DNA of 64,000 bases from Lentibacillus sp. JNUCC-1. GTDB lineage: Bacteria > Bacillota > Bacilli > Bacillales > Amphibacillaceae. This document shows, one piece after another, positions 20,930 to 30,440 of the stretch. The DNA lies in NCBI RefSeq assembly GCF_009741735.1, contig NZ_WHOH01000001.1:1240001-1304000 (forward strand). Direction: 5' to 3'. Within the stretch, counting starts at the first letter, position 1. Every line of letters starts with the position of its first letter. The notes below the pieces were generated by a model. It was not told the origin of the DNA and ran no database searches. It was given only the letters and a program-made list of their open reading frames with translations. The position numbers were made by a program, and so were the translations under genes.

Positions 20930-22600
20930 TTACATTTTTTCGGGCGCACTGACTCCGAGAAGTTTCAGCGCGTTGGCAATGGTTTGTTTGACTGCTTTCA
21001 TCAGAGCAATCCGTGCATGTGTCAGCTCAGGATTGTCCGCATCAAGCACTTTTTCTGCATTATAAAAACTGTGCAGAGCTGATGCCAGATCGAACACATA
21101 TTGTGTCAAGCGCTGAGGAGCGCCTTTCTCTGCCGCTTCAGCAATCACTTGAGGAAACATTCCAATCCGTGTGAGTAAGTCTGTTTCTTTTTCGTTCGTT
21201 AACAGGCTTGCATCAAAAGGTCCGTTCGCTTCAAAGCCTTTGTTGACTGCTTGTTTCAGCATGGTGGAAATTCGGGCATGGGCATACTGAACATAGTAAA
21301 CTGGATTTTCATTTGTTTCTGACCGGGCCAATTCAATGTCAAAATCGAGTTGAGACTCATTGGAACGCATGACGAAATAGTATCGAACGGCATCTACACC
21401 GGCAACCTCGATCAGTTCACGCAATGAAACGGCTGTTCCGGCACGCTTGCTCATTTTGACCCGTTCACCTTTATCCACAAGGTTAACCATCTGAATAATC
21501 TTCACATCAAATTTCTCAACAGGATAACCGAGTGCCTGAATTGCCGCACGCATGCGCGGAATGTACCCATGATGGTCTCCGCCCCATACGTTGATCACTT
21601 TGTCATAACCGCGATCATATTTGTATTGATGATAAGCAATGTCTGGGGTCAGATACGTATAGTTGCCATCCTGTTTGATAAGTACACGGTCTTTGTCATC
21701 ACCGAATTCACTCGATTTAAGCCAGACTGCACCGTCTTTTTCATAGGTGAAATTGCGCGCCTTGAGCTTTTCCAGTGCTGCTTCAACTTTCCCGTCATCA
21801 TACAGGCTTTGTTCCGAAAACCATCTGTCAAAGTGAACACGGAACTGGGCCAGATCTTGTTCCAGCTTGTCCAGTTCAAACTTCAATCCGTATGACTTGA
21901 AAAAGGCAAGCCGTTCAGACGGATCTGCATCTACCCACTGATCCCCGTATTCTTTGTATAATGTGTTGCCAATGTCAACAATATCGTCACCTCTATACCC
22001 GTCCTCCGGTATGTCCATTTCGACGCCATGCGCCTGGAAGTAACGTGCTTCCACTGAGCGAGCGAGATTGTCAATCTGGTTACCGGCATCATTGATGTAA
22101 TACTCGCGGTCTACATCATAACCGGCAGCAGCAAATAAATTACACAGTACATCTCCGAATGCGGCATGACGGGCGTGGGCAACATGCAGATCACCAGTTG
22201 GATTGACAGAAACGAACTCCACTTGAACCCGTTTGCCGCCCCCCGCATTCGTTCGTCCATAGTCAGGACCCGCTTCAATTACAGTCTCTACAACATCTCC
22301 AAGGTAATCCTGTTTCATGAAAAAGTTAATAAAGCCCGGACCGGCAATATCAACCTGGTCGATTGAAGCACCGGACGTACCAAGGTTTGCAACAATATCT
22401 TCGGCAATTTGCCGTGGTGGCTTTTTAGCAATACGCGCCAGTTGCATGGCCATGTTTGTCGCATAGTCTCCGTGTGCTTTTTCCTTTGGCTTTTCCAAAA
22501 CAATTTCCGGCATGTTCTCATCATCTGTTAAGCCAGCATCAAGGACAGCTTGTCTGATTGCTTGTTTTAATGTGTCTTCTGTCTGAGCCAATACGTTCAT
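20930..22600 (-). CDS. argS: Arginyl-tRNA synthetase
   Basis: Class I synthetase charging tRNA-Arg. 556 aa, the usual Bacillus length. Signature HIGH appears as HVAH in [18 protein letters not shown]; the KMSKS loop is [13 protein letters not shown]; the C-terminal DALR anticodon-binding domain includes [17 protein letters not shown]. Start ATG 22600 with GAGGAGG upstream. Follows ywiB by 22 bp as in B. subtilis. There is no T-box leader in the short gap. Confidence 0.97.
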   Translation of the reverse strand: MNVLAQTEDTLKQAIRQAVLDAGLTDDENMPEIVLEKPKEKAHGDYATNMAMQLARIAKKPPRQIAEDIVANLGTSGASIDQVDIAGPGFINFFMKQDYLGDVVETVIEAGPDYGRTNAGGGKRVQVEFVSVNPTGDLHVAHARHAAFGDVLCNLFAAAGYDVDREYYINDAGNQIDNLARSVEARYFQAHGVEMDIPEDGYRGDDIVDIGNTLYKEYGDQWVDADPSERLAFFKSYGLKFELDKLEQDLAQFRVHFDRWFSEQSLYDDGKVEAALEKLKARNFTYEKDGAVWLKSSEFGDDKDRVLIKQDGNYTYLTPDIAYHQYKYDRGYDKVINVWGGDHHGYIPRMRAAIQALGYPVEKFDVKIIQMVNLVDKGERVKMSKRAGTAVSLRELIEVAGVDAVRYYFVMRSNESQLDFDIELARSETNENPVYYVQYAHARISTMLKQAVNKGFEANGPFDASLLTNEKETDLLTRIGMFPQVIAEAAEKGAPQRLTQYVFDLASALHSFYNAEKVLDADNPELTHARIALMKAVKQTIANALKLLGVSAPEKM

Positions 22601-22622
22601 GTGGCTGCCTCCTCTATTTATA

Positions 22623-23045
22623 CTACCTTTCTTCCTCCTGACCGTTATCGCTGACGAGCAACACTTCTAGCTGCTGTTGCCGAGGCTCTTGCCCGTTCAA
22701 TTTAACAGCATAATCTACTGTCAGATGCCCCGCGTCCTGATCATAGTGAATGGTTTGTGTGTCTGTTTCCATATGTATCGTTCCATACGGGTGCCGCAGC
22801 ACGTTTTCCGTAGAACGTTCTGTGGAAAATTGCTGATGCATCGTCATGGCACCGGTTCGTTTTATGCTGACCTTATCAGATTGAATCGTCAGCATGTTTT
22901 TAATCACGCCTTCTTCTGTGTCCTCTTCAAAGATCACCACATCTTTTATGCCCTTTTGATAAAGGCTGCCCTTTGCTTTTGTTGTATGATACTCCAGCTG
23001 CCCTTGGTCATCCAGTGCTGTCCGCAATTCAATCGCTACTTTCAA
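22623..23045 (-). CDS. ywiB: YwiB-like protein (DUF1934)
   Basis: 140 aa, beta-rich calycin-like protein of unknown function, always next to argS in many Bacillaceae. Recognised by position, length and segments such as [20 protein letters not shown] and [21 protein letters not shown]. The start is set at TTG 23045 ([13 protein letters not shown]) because GAGAGG lies 7 nt upstream and the length then matches the family; the frame is open further to 23108 without homology. Confidence 0.8.
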   Translation of the reverse strand: MKVAIELRTALDDQGQLEYHTTKAKGSLYQKGIKDVVIFEEDTEEGVIKNMLTIQSDKVSIKRTGAMTMHQQFSTERSTENVLRHPYGTIHMETDTQTIHYDQDAGHLTVDYAVKLNGQEPRQQQLEVLLVSDNGQEEER

Positions 23046-23211
23046 CCCTGTCCCTCTCTCCCGTATGTATAATACCTTATTATACCGATAAACCTTGCCC
23101 GGAATCAATCACTAACCGTTTTTTTACATGATGGTGTTTAATTATGACGGGTTGGTCCCATAATGGAGATAAACTTTGAACGTTATCATAAACGTGATGG
23201 AGACCTTGCCC

Positions 23212-25263
23212 ATGAAGAACCAAATATTAAAAACCTTAAGGATAACCATACTTGGGTTGGCAGGACTTGGCATTATCAGTATTGCCACCATTTACCTTAT
23301 TGCATTCATTCTCGGCCCACCCGACATTTCAACACAGGAAAAAACGCGCTACTACGATCGTACAGGAGATGTCATTGGTGAAGAACACGGCCTGAGAGAG
23401 CAATTCCATACAGCACTTGAGGATATACCCCCAAGTGTAATTAATGCTGTGATCGCATCTGAAGATCAGCGATTTTACAAACATGGCGGGTTCAATCTCA
23501 AACGTATTATCGGCGCTGCGATTGCTGATTTGAAAACACAGTCGCTTAAAGAAGGCGCCAGCACCATTACGCAGCAATATGCCCGTAATTTATATTTATC
23601 CCATGAGAAGACATGGCAAAGAAAACTGTATGAGGCTTTTTACACGATCCGTCTTGAAATGCACTATGACAAAGACACCATTCTGGAAGGTTATCTGAAC
23701 ACGATCTATTTCGGACACGGGGCTTATGGTATTGAAGCAGCCAGTCGGCATTTTTTCGATCATCCTGCAGAAGATCTGACACTAGCTGAAGCGGCGATGC
23801 TAGCTGGCATTCCAAAAGGGCCTTCCTATTACTCCCCATTTAACAATTACGCCAATGCGAAAAAACGGCAGGAACATATTCTCAATCAGATGCATGAAGA
23901 AGATTTCGTCTCAAAACAAGCTATGTTTCTCGCCCAGCGCGCTCATCTCGATTTCCGGGACCCTGAACAGGCTTCCGAAGAACGTTTTGCGCCTCATTTT
24001 CTGGATACAGTTTTAAAAGAAGCAGCCCATATTCTGGAAATGGATCCCGAAATTATACGATCTTCAGGTTATAAGATTCACACAACGCTAGACAGCGCCC
24101 TGCAGCAATCACTCATTGACACCGCCCAAAACACCATAGCGACAAAAAGTGATATCGAAACAAGTGCGATCGCTATGGCACCTGAGAGCGGTAGTATCAG
24201 AGCCTTAATTGGGGGCAGGTCATATGATGACAGTCAGTTCAACAGGGCGATCCAGGCAAAACGAATGCCAGGATCAGCGTTTAAGCCGATCTTGTATTAT
24301 GCTGCACTCGAACACGGTTATAATGCCAAAACCCGACTTGTGAGCAAACCAACAGCATTCAAGATTGATGACGGTGAGGTCTATACACCCAGTAATTTTA
24401 ACGACTATTATGCGTACGAACCTATCACGCTTGCTGAAGCCCTGGCTGTATCTGATAACATATTTGCAGTGAAAACGAATTTATTTATTGGTACAGACAA
24501 GCTTATTCAAGCCGCCCGTAAATTTGGTATTGATCGAGAACTGCCTGAAGTCCCTTCTCTTGCACTTGGAACAGCCGCTGTAACAATGGCGGACATGACC
24601 ACTGCCTACAGCATGATCGCAAACGGCGGGCACGAGGTGAAGGCCCATACCATTAGCTCAATTGAATCAAAGGATGGCAAGACAGTCTACGAACGGACAC
24701 CAACTGTTCCTGATGCAGAGCCTGTACTTGATCCCAAGAAGACGTTTATACTATCCAAACTGATGACAGGTATGTTCGACACCAGCCTGAATGTTCATAT
24801 GACCGTGACCGGTGCTCCGATCGCCGGACAATTATCACGAGAATACGCGGGTAAAACCGGCTCAACTGAGGCAGACCGCTGGATGATTGGCTTCAGCTCT
24901 GATCTCGTTACAGGTGTATGGAACGGCTACGATGACAACCGCACACTGAAAAAAGCCAAAGAATCTATGTACGCCAAGCAGATTTGGGCAGACTTTATGG
25001 AAAAAGCCCATGCTGGCCAATCCAAGAAAACTTTTCAAGCACCACCAGGCGTAGTCGGAGTGAAAATCGATCCGGAAAGCGGACTTTTAGCGACACCTTA
25101 TTGTGATACAAGGACGACCTTGTATTTTGAGCAAGGAACAGAACCCAAGCATTACTGCAACGTTCACATGCCAGGTGATCCGCAAAAAGCTCCTAAAGAG
25201 AAGGATAAAAATAACGAAAAAGGGATATTTGAAAAGTGGTTTGACGTATTTTTCGGGTCATAG
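23212..25263 (+). CDS. pbpG: Class A penicillin-binding protein (PbpG-like)
   Basis: Bifunctional peptidoglycan synthase: glycosyltransferase plus DD-transpeptidase, anchored outside the membrane. 683 aa from ATG 23212 (GGAGA 8-9 nt upstream). An upstream TTG at 23176 is possible. One N-terminal membrane helix (about 11-34). The glycosyltransferase domain has Glu84 in SEDQRFYKHGG, STITQQYARNLYL and GYLNTIYFGHGAYGIE. The transpeptidase domain has the Ser-X-X-Lys of PGSAFKP, SDN, and KTGST. In B. subtilis pbpG is a spore-associated PBP (PBP2d) next to ywhD, as here. Divergent from ywiB-argS. Confidence 0.92.
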   Translation: MKNQILKTLRITILGLAGLGIISIATIYLIAFILGPPDISTQEKTRYYDRTGDVIGEEHGLREQFHTALEDIPPSVINAVIASEDQRFYKHGGFNLKRIIGAAIADLKTQSLKEGASTITQQYARNLYLSHEKTWQRKLYEAFYTIRLEMHYDKDTILEGYLNTIYFGHGAYGIEAASRHFFDHPAEDLTLAEAAMLAGIPKGPSYYSPFNNYANAKKRQEHILNQMHEEDFVSKQAMFLAQRAHLDFRDPEQASEERFAPHFLDTVLKEAAHILEMDPEIIRSSGYKIHTTLDSALQQSLIDTAQNTIATKSDIETSAIAMAPESGSIRALIGGRSYDDSQFNRAIQAKRMPGSAFKPILYYAALEHGYNAKTRLVSKPTAFKIDDGEVYTPSNFNDYYAYEPITLAEALAVSDNIFAVKTNLFIGTDKLIQAARKFGIDRELPEVPSLALGTAAVTMADMTTAYSMIANGGHEVKAHTISSIESKDGKTVYERTPTVPDAEPVLDPKKTFILSKLMTGMFDTSLNVHMTVTGAPIAGQLSREYAGKTGSTEADRWMIGFSSDLVTGVWNGYDDNRTLKKAKESMYAKQIWADFMEKAHAGQSKKTFQAPPGVVGVKIDPESGLLATPYCDTRTTLYFEQGTEPKHYCNVHMPGDPQKAPKEKDKNNEKGIFEKWFDVFFGS

Positions 25264-25265
25264 AC

Positions 25266-25297
25266 ATGCCAGTTTCTCAAAACTGAGAAACTGGCAT
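25266..25297 (+). terminator. Terminator after pbpG
   Basis: ATGCCAGTTTCTCA and TGAGAAACTGGCAT form a perfect 14-bp stem with a 4-nt loop, then CTTGTTATTGTCTT. It sits between the convergent pbpG and rpn-like genes. Confidence 0.75.
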
Positions 25298-25301
25298 CTT
25301 G

Positions 25302-26201
25302 TTATTGTCTTAACCCTTCTACTTCTTTGGCATCTAAACCAGTCACTTCAACTATAAGGTCAATTGATAGGCCTTTTTTAAGCATCGAAGCCGCCACTTC
25401 TTTCTTTCCCATTTTCTTCCCTTTCTCTTCTCCAATACGCTTCCCTTTCTCCTCATAGGAAATCGGCAATTCCATAATCTTTTCCATATCTGGCGAATGC
25501 TTAACCTTTTCCATCACGATCTTCTCCTCCTTTTCACTTAATGACAGATATCTATCAAAAAAACCGTAAATTAAACGCATTCGAGCTGGATCCAGCTCCA
25601 TTTTAGACATCATTCGCAGAAATTCAAATTTAACTTGTGTTCTCTCTTTTTCCGTGTAGCCCATCTTGCTTAACAGAGCTGCTGCAGCCGGATTATTGGA
25701 CTTGATAAAATCACGCCAGTTTGTTTGCTTTAATGGAAGTGCGAGAAAGTTAAACGTCAGGACATGAAAGAAAGGGAACGTCATATCAAATTCAGTCGGC
25801 TCCTTCCGCTTATGGTCATAGCTGAACACAGCAATCGGGACAATCGGTTTGCGGTATTTATTGTATAGCATACTAAAATAATGATACATGCGTTCACGAA
25901 AGTTGGATTGGGTATAGCTTTGTGGTTCGACATGGATGATGAGAATAACATCTTCGTCCTTCAGTTTGGTTTCCATGACAATATCAAGTCGTCTGGTGTC
26001 ACCTTCGTGCAGATCAGTGAAGACTTCTTCAGAGATTGGACTCATATGTCGGAAATCAATGTTTTGATGCACATCAGGAAAAAATGCTTCCAGAAACTCT
26101 TTGAAAAAAGTGTGGATCAGTTGTTTGAACAACAGGTCATGGTGATGGGCAGTATACGTGGTTTCGTCAGATCGTTCTCTGACACGTTCAATTACTTGCA
26201 T
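25302..26201 (-). CDS. Rpn-family (PD-(D/E)XK) nuclease/transposase-like protein
   Basis: 299 aa. An N-terminal region typical of the Rpn/YhgA-like group: HHDLLFKQLIHTFFKEFLEAFFP and the nuclease core LDIVMETKLKDEDVILIIHVEPQ, where Asp, Glu and the following Q/K positions form the active site. The C-terminus is charged, with KGKRIGEEKGKKMGKKEVAA and a small helical end. Family members promote RecA-independent recombination in E. coli; a role here is unknown. These genes are often multicopy and unstable. Start ATG 26201 precedes a promoter region of about 100 bp. Confidence 0.85.
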   Translation of the reverse strand: MQVIERVRERSDETTYTAHHHDLLFKQLIHTFFKEFLEAFFPDVHQNIDFRHMSPISEEVFTDLHEGDTRRLDIVMETKLKDEDVILIIHVEPQSYTQSNFRERMYHYFSMLYNKYRKPIVPIAVFSYDHKRKEPTEFDMTFPFFHVLTFNFLALPLKQTNWRDFIKSNNPAAAALLSKMGYTEKERTQVKFEFLRMMSKMELDPARMRLIYGFFDRYLSLSEKEEKIVMEKVKHSPDMEKIMELPISYEEKGKRIGEEKGKKMGKKEVAASMLKKGLSIDLIVEVTGLDAKEVEGLRQ

Positions 26202-26313
26202 TTTAACACATCCCTGGGGTGGAATGAAGTTATAACAAGATGTATGTTCTGAAATTACTATAGCATAGAACTTTTAAAAGAACAAGTGTTCTTGTTTAGT
26301 TTCCTCAAAAAGT

Positions 26314-26367
26314 AAAGAAGCCGACAGAATCAAGCAGTGTCCACCTGCTTAAAACGTCGGCTTCTTT
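26314..26367. other. Orphan branched hairpin
   Basis: Perfect 12-bp stem AAAGAAGCCGAC/GTCGGCTTCTTT enclosing a second hairpin AAGCAG/CTGCTT. No gene end lies next to it: the rpn-like gene starts at 26201 and ywhD ends at 26982. It could be a terminator for an unseen short RNA. Confidence 0.5.
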
Positions 26368-26578
26368 AGTGTCCTAGTAAAACATGAGTAGCCCATGTAG
26401 ATCTATTTTACAAAGTTCTACAGTGAAGTTCAACATTTTCAGCAATTATTCACCATTCGTTCACATTTCAGCCACAAACTCCACCAAAAAACCCGCCCCA
26501 CCCCATTATCCGTAATCCACGAAGTAAGTAGACGCTACTAATGACAGCCACTAAGCATTTCATATGTTTAAACGAGCA

Positions 26579-26912
26579 CCGTGATTTGCGCTGCGGGAAG
26601 TCGCTTTCCGCGGGCACGGCCTCAGCCTCCTCGCTCGCAAAGACCGCTCACTGTGGGGTCTTCGGACTCGTGCTGTTCCCGCAGGAGTCGACTTCCCTCC
26701 GCTCCAATCACTTTATGTAATACAGTGGCTTGGACGATTTTACTCACATAAGAGTTAGAGAATAACCTCTCATACCTAGCTCGGGGAAAACACGGAGACT
26801 CCTGTGGGAGAAAAAGCCTAGATGAGACCCCGGAGCGCGCAGCGCGAGGAGGCTCATCAGCGCCCACTGGACGCGGAGTGTTTTCCCCGAGCGGTTGTCA
26901 GAAGCAGTCATA
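26579..26912. repeat. Composite hairpin repeat, reference copy (R4)
   Basis: The simplest full copy. Left module 26581-26709 (GTGATTTGCGCTGCGGGAAG to CTCCAATCAC), spacer to about 26778, right module from CTCGGGGAAAACACGGAG to GGAGTGTTTTCCCCGAG, and end GCGGTTGTCAGAAGCAGTCAT. It has no loop insertions. The left module is an inverted relative of the right one: both contain a CTCCTG(C/T)GGGA arm, GACCCC and GCGAGGAGGCT. Confidence 0.92.
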
Positions 26913-26969
26913 ATATCTTCGCTGGTTCGCAGTTTGTGTCAACTTCAAATCTGATATCTCTTTAATTTT

Positions 26970-26998
26970 AAAGCCCTGCCGTTAGGTGGCCAGGGCTT
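26970..26998 (-). terminator. Terminator overlapping the ywhD stop codon
   Basis: Minus strand AAGCCCTG ... CAGGGCTTTAAAATT. The first arm encodes the residues Gln-Ala-Leu of ywhD; the TAA is in the loop. Confidence 0.65.
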
Positions 26999-27500
26999 GT
27001 TTGAGTTCGTCTGTTGAGTTGTTCCACATGGATTCATCGAAGTCTTGCAGGAAGTTACGCAGGAGTGTTTTGGAATGGTCGTCCATGCGGTCGACGATGA
27101 TTTTGCCTTTGAGTGATTTTTCCATGTTGGTCACGTGTTCTGCCATGGATTTGAATGCGCGTTTGTTAGGACGGTCAACGAGCAGCTCACATGCTCCAAC
27201 ACCTGCATAGTATGGGCCGGTCTCACTTTTTTCCACAGTGACCCAAACAATCCAATATTGCTTTGGATCAGGAACTTCACTTTTGTCCTGCACGTACTTC
27301 ACACGCCGCTCGATATCACTGCGGGCATGCATCGCGTCCATGTCGACATACGCCGTGTCCTCATTCGGATCCACAATGACGGATGACATATTTTCCAGGC
27401 TGATCGACCCTGCGCCATAACCGCCATGGCCATCAACCGAATCGTCTTTAATGATCGTAAAAGATTGTTTTTTCTTACCGGAAGACTGATCTTTATTCAT
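26982..27500 (-). CDS. ywhD: YwhD-family protein
   Basis: 172 aa, soluble, function unknown. Identified by length and position in the pbpG-ywhD-ywgA order and by conserved segments (GHGGYGAGSISLENMSSV, DVDMDAMHARSDIERRVK-like start of helix, WVTVEKSETGPYYAGVGACE). Start ATG 27500, GAGGAGGATC upstream. Its last codons form one arm of a terminator hairpin (AAGCCCTG/CAGGGCTT, about 26970-26998), so the stop codon lies in the loop. Confidence 0.8.
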   Translation of the reverse strand: MNKDQSSGKKKQSFTIIKDDSVDGHGGYGAGSISLENMSSVIVDPNEDTAYVDMDAMHARSDIERRVKYVQDKSEVPDPKQYWIVWVTVEKSETGPYYAGVGACELLVDRPNKRAFKSMAEHVTNMEKSLKGKIIVDRMDDHSKTLLRNFLQDFDESMWNNSTDELKQALAT

Positions 27501-27574
27501 ACATGATCCTCCTCTGCTTCATTCACTGTTACTCATTGTAGCATATTTAACCAGAGTGATTCATCAAATGGGCC

Positions 27575-28069
27575 TTAGTGGGTTAATTTCGCAATCAAAG
27601 CCCATGCATCTTCCAATTCTTTTTCAGTATAATTTTGTTTCGGCTTAACGGTATGGATCTTTTCTGCCACTTCTAATCGCGGCAAATCCCTGAAATACAG
27701 CATGGTCGCCACCAATTCCAGAAATCGGGCACTTTCATGCTGGAGCAAATCGATATGGGGATGCAGTTCAGGCATATCATGTGTAAACTGTTCCAAAAAT
27801 CCTGCCCCCTCTTCTGTCATGGCATATTGGTATTGGGTATAATTGCTTTTTATAATTTTGTTTTCTTCTATAAACCCAAGGTTACACAGTTCTTCCATTC
27901 TAAGCGACAATTCCTCCGAATACGGACCGAATTTATGAAACGCATATTTTTCTTCAAACGGCATACCGCATGCCTGCAAAATATAAATGATTTTCTGCAG
28001 CTTTTTCCGGCCTGCCACGATACCCGCTTCTGAGAAAAAGTGCATCAGCTTAATATGATTACTCAGCAT
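27575..28069 (-). CDS. ywgA: YwgA-family protein
   Basis: 164 aa, no assigned function; resembles the winged-helix-like Panacea/YwgA group. Recognisable start MLSNHIKLMHFFSEAGIVAGRKKLQKIIYIL and FHKFGPYSEELSLRMEEL. Start ATG 28069 has AAGGAGCT 7-8 nt upstream and overlaps the end of the HD-domain gene by 11 bp, so they are translationally coupled, as in B. subtilis (ywfO-ywgA). Confidence 0.8.
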   Translation of the reverse strand: MLSNHIKLMHFFSEAGIVAGRKKLQKIIYILQACGMPFEEKYAFHKFGPYSEELSLRMEELCNLGFIEENKIIKSNYTQYQYAMTEEGAGFLEQFTHDMPELHPHIDLLQHESARFLELVATMLYFRDLPRLEVAEKIHTVKPKQNYTEKELEDAWALIAKLTH

Positions 28070-29381
28070 CAACGACAGCTCCTTGTATGTTCAAGATATT
28101 TTTAATACGGGCCACGAGGGCAGCATCATCCGCTTTTTCAAGCATATCCATAGGGAAATACAGCTTATGGTCTGTCCGCTTTTTCCCTGAGATGGATTCA
28201 ACGATATCGGACTGGCGGGAGAGTTCACGCAAGTCGCCGTTTGGCATGAGAAGGTGGATCGGCAAACGCTCTTCTTCCTCCCCTGGCCGGTAAAAGTCAT
28301 AAGGCAGATCTGAGGATGAATCGACAACAAGATAATACTCGGGGTCGATGCCGGCTTCACGAAACAAAGCGTGTAATTCCATCCACGCATCCAACTGTTT
28401 ATTCGGATTAAATTCAATATATTTGAATAAACGGCGGTTCATAAATCGTTCGCATAAATCGCTGAGGATTGGATCTGTTTCCTCCTGCCATAACTGAAAA
28501 TAATAATGCACCACAGCCTCGTCAAGCTTCAAATAGGCCTCCAAATCATGCCGCTCTTCTAAAAACGATATAAAGTGTGTCGGCTCAAGTTTGAAGGTAT
28601 ATCCGGATTCGTACAGATGCTTGGCGCGCTTGAAAATCTTGGACAGGATCACTTCTGCACTCCGGGTCACGGGATGGAAATAGACCTGCCAATACATTTG
28701 ATAACGGCTCATAATATAATCTTCCACTGCATGCATGCCGGTGGCCTTAATGACGACTTGATCTTCCATCGGTCGCATGACGCGAAGAATCCGCTCCATA
28801 TCGAAGTGACCATAGCTGACCCCGGTAAAGTAGGCATCCCGCTGCAAATAGTCCATCCTGTCTGCATCGATCTGGCTCGATATAAGACTGACCACAAGCT
28901 GATCTGAGTAAGTTTTCGCAATGACGTCCGCAACATCCTGGCTGAACCCCGGTTGGACGCGTTCCAGAATTGCGTTAACATATGTATCTCCTAAAATTAT
29001 ATCTTGGGTAAATTGTTCATGATCCAGTTTAAATACCTTTTCAAAGGAATGAGAGAAAGGCCCGTGTCCGAGATCATGCAACAGTGCGGCACACAAACCG
29101 AGCAACCGCTTGTCAGGATCCCAATTCGGCCTGTCGTGGAAATTGTATATAATGCGCCGGACAATTTCATAGACACCAAGAGAGTGGTTAAACCTGCTAT
29201 GTTCGGCACCGTGGAAAGTCAGATTTGTCGTGCCCAGCTGTTTGATTCTGCGCAGCCGCTGAAATTCCGGTGTGGCGATCAAATCCCAAATGACCCGATC
29301 CCTGACATGCACATACCGGTGGACCGGGTCTTTAAATACTTTCTCTTCACTTAATTGTTCATCTTTATATGCCACCTGCAT
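28059..29381 (-). CDS. ywfO: HD-domain phosphohydrolase (YwfO-like, dNTPase fold)
   Basis: 440 aa metal-dependent phosphohydrolase of the SAMHD1/dGTPase-like family. The HD metal site is complete: His in GAEHSRFNHSLG, His-Asp in LLHDLGHGPFSHSFE, and a later Asp in SSQIDADRMDYLQRDAYFTG. The C-terminal half is helical. Substrate is unknown; nucleotides are the family expectation. The start is ATG 29381, one codon after a TTG; the ribosome site is weak. Divergent from lipL. Confidence 0.88.
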   Translation of the reverse strand: MQVAYKDEQLSEEKVFKDPVHRYVHVRDRVIWDLIATPEFQRLRRIKQLGTTNLTFHGAEHSRFNHSLGVYEIVRRIIYNFHDRPNWDPDKRLLGLCAALLHDLGHGPFSHSFEKVFKLDHEQFTQDIILGDTYVNAILERVQPGFSQDVADVIAKTYSDQLVVSLISSQIDADRMDYLQRDAYFTGVSYGHFDMERILRVMRPMEDQVVIKATGMHAVEDYIMSRYQMYWQVYFHPVTRSAEVILSKIFKRAKHLYESGYTFKLEPTHFISFLEERHDLEAYLKLDEAVVHYYFQLWQEETDPILSDLCERFMNRRLFKYIEFNPNKQLDAWMELHALFREAGIDPEYYLVVDSSSDLPYDFYRPGEEEERLPIHLLMPNGDLRELSRQSDIVESISGKKRTDHKLYFPMDMLEKADDAALVARIKNILNIQGAVVDAE

Positions 29382-29512
29382 CAACCCGTTTCTGATATGT
29401 CCTTATTTTATCGGTCTTTTTGAAAGCATAGATCTAGTATATAATAGAAATGCTGATAGAAAAAGGGGCTGCTGTGTTGTATCCGTTTTTGAGGGCTCCG
29501 GAAAGGTACAGT

Positions 29513-30382
29513 GTGGCCGTTATGACGCAATGGAATAAACTTTTTAAAGAGGAACAGCTTTACAGGGTAATCAACCATATTGATTCAAATACCATCTATC
29601 AAAAACCGAATTCGGCGATTGCTTCTTTTGCTGCGGACGATGCCCTGGCGACAGCGATTGCCAAAGGCAGTTCACCGGCAACCATCCGTTTCTGGGTGCA
29701 CGACAAGACCGTGGTCCTTGGGATTCCTGATGGTCGGCTGCCGCTGCTGCCCGATGGTATAAGACATCTTAATGACAACGGATTTCAGGTGATGATCCGA
29801 AACTCAGGCGGACTTGCTGTTGCCTTGGACAAAGGCGTATTAAACATATCCCTCATTTTGTCTGATGCCAGGCACTTATCCATTAATGCGGGATATGAAG
29901 CCATGGTTCATTTCATCAAAAAAATGTTCGCTGATGTGACAGATGCGATAGAGGCTTACGAAATCGTCGGATCATATTGTCCGGGTGATTTTGATTTGAG
30001 TATAGACGGGCGAAAGTTTGCGGGGATCTCCCAGCGGCGTATTCGGGATGCAGCCGCCGTGCAGATCTACCTCGATGTATTTGGTGACAGTCAACAACGC
30101 GCAGAAATGATCAGAGACTTTTACAAGAAAACGCGTGGCAGTGAGGCGACTAAATTTACTTATCCGGACGTTGAACCAGAAGTAATGGGGTCATTGAATG
30201 ATCTGCTCGGCCTTAACTTGACCATTTCAGATGTTGCTCACCGGGCGCGGACTGTCCTTGCCCAATCAGGGCTCACGGAAACGTCAAACCATGATGAAGC
30301 GCTGGAACGGCAGACGTTCGAAAAGCGGTACACCCAAATGCAGGAACGCAATCAAGATATCTTACAGATGCAGAACATCTAA
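29513..30382 (+). CDS. lipL: Octanoyl-[GcvH]:protein N-octanoyltransferase LipL
   Basis: Amidotransferase that moves octanoyl from GcvH to the E2 subunits of 2-oxo acid dehydrogenases, for lipoate assembly. LplA/LipB fold, 289 aa from GTG 29513. Motifs: MIRNSGGLAVALDKGVLNIS and the catalytic cysteine (Cys156) in GSYCPGDFDLSIDGRKFAGI, the arrangement that separates LipL from lipoate ligases. Several starts are possible (29450, 29474, 29513, 29522); 29513 has GAAAGG 6 nt upstream and best fits the ~281-aa relative. Located before pta as in B. subtilis (ywfL). Confidence 0.9.
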   Translation: MAVMTQWNKLFKEEQLYRVINHIDSNTIYQKPNSAIASFAADDALATAIAKGSSPATIRFWVHDKTVVLGIPDGRLPLLPDGIRHLNDNGFQVMIRNSGGLAVALDKGVLNISLILSDARHLSINAGYEAMVHFIKKMFADVTDAIEAYEIVGSYCPGDFDLSIDGRKFAGISQRRIRDAAAVQIYLDVFGDSQQRAEMIRDFYKKTRGSEATKFTYPDVEPEVMGSLNDLLGLNLTISDVAHRARTVLAQSGLTETSNHDEALERQTFEKRYTQMQERNQDILQMQNI

Positions 30383-30436
30383 AAAAAACGCGCCCCGGAC
30401 AGCAGAGACTTCAGCTGTGCGGGGCACGGTTTTTAT
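30383..30436. terminator. Bidirectional terminator between lipL and pta
   Basis: GCCCCGGACAGC pairs with GCTGTGCGGGGC; T runs follow on both strands (GGTTTTTA on +, GCGTTTTTTTT on minus). It serves the two convergent genes. Confidence 0.9.
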
Positions 30437-30440
30437 CGTG

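Noticed and set aside
22601..22622. T-box leader for argS
   Set aside because: The gap to ywiB is 22 bp; no leader structure is possible there.
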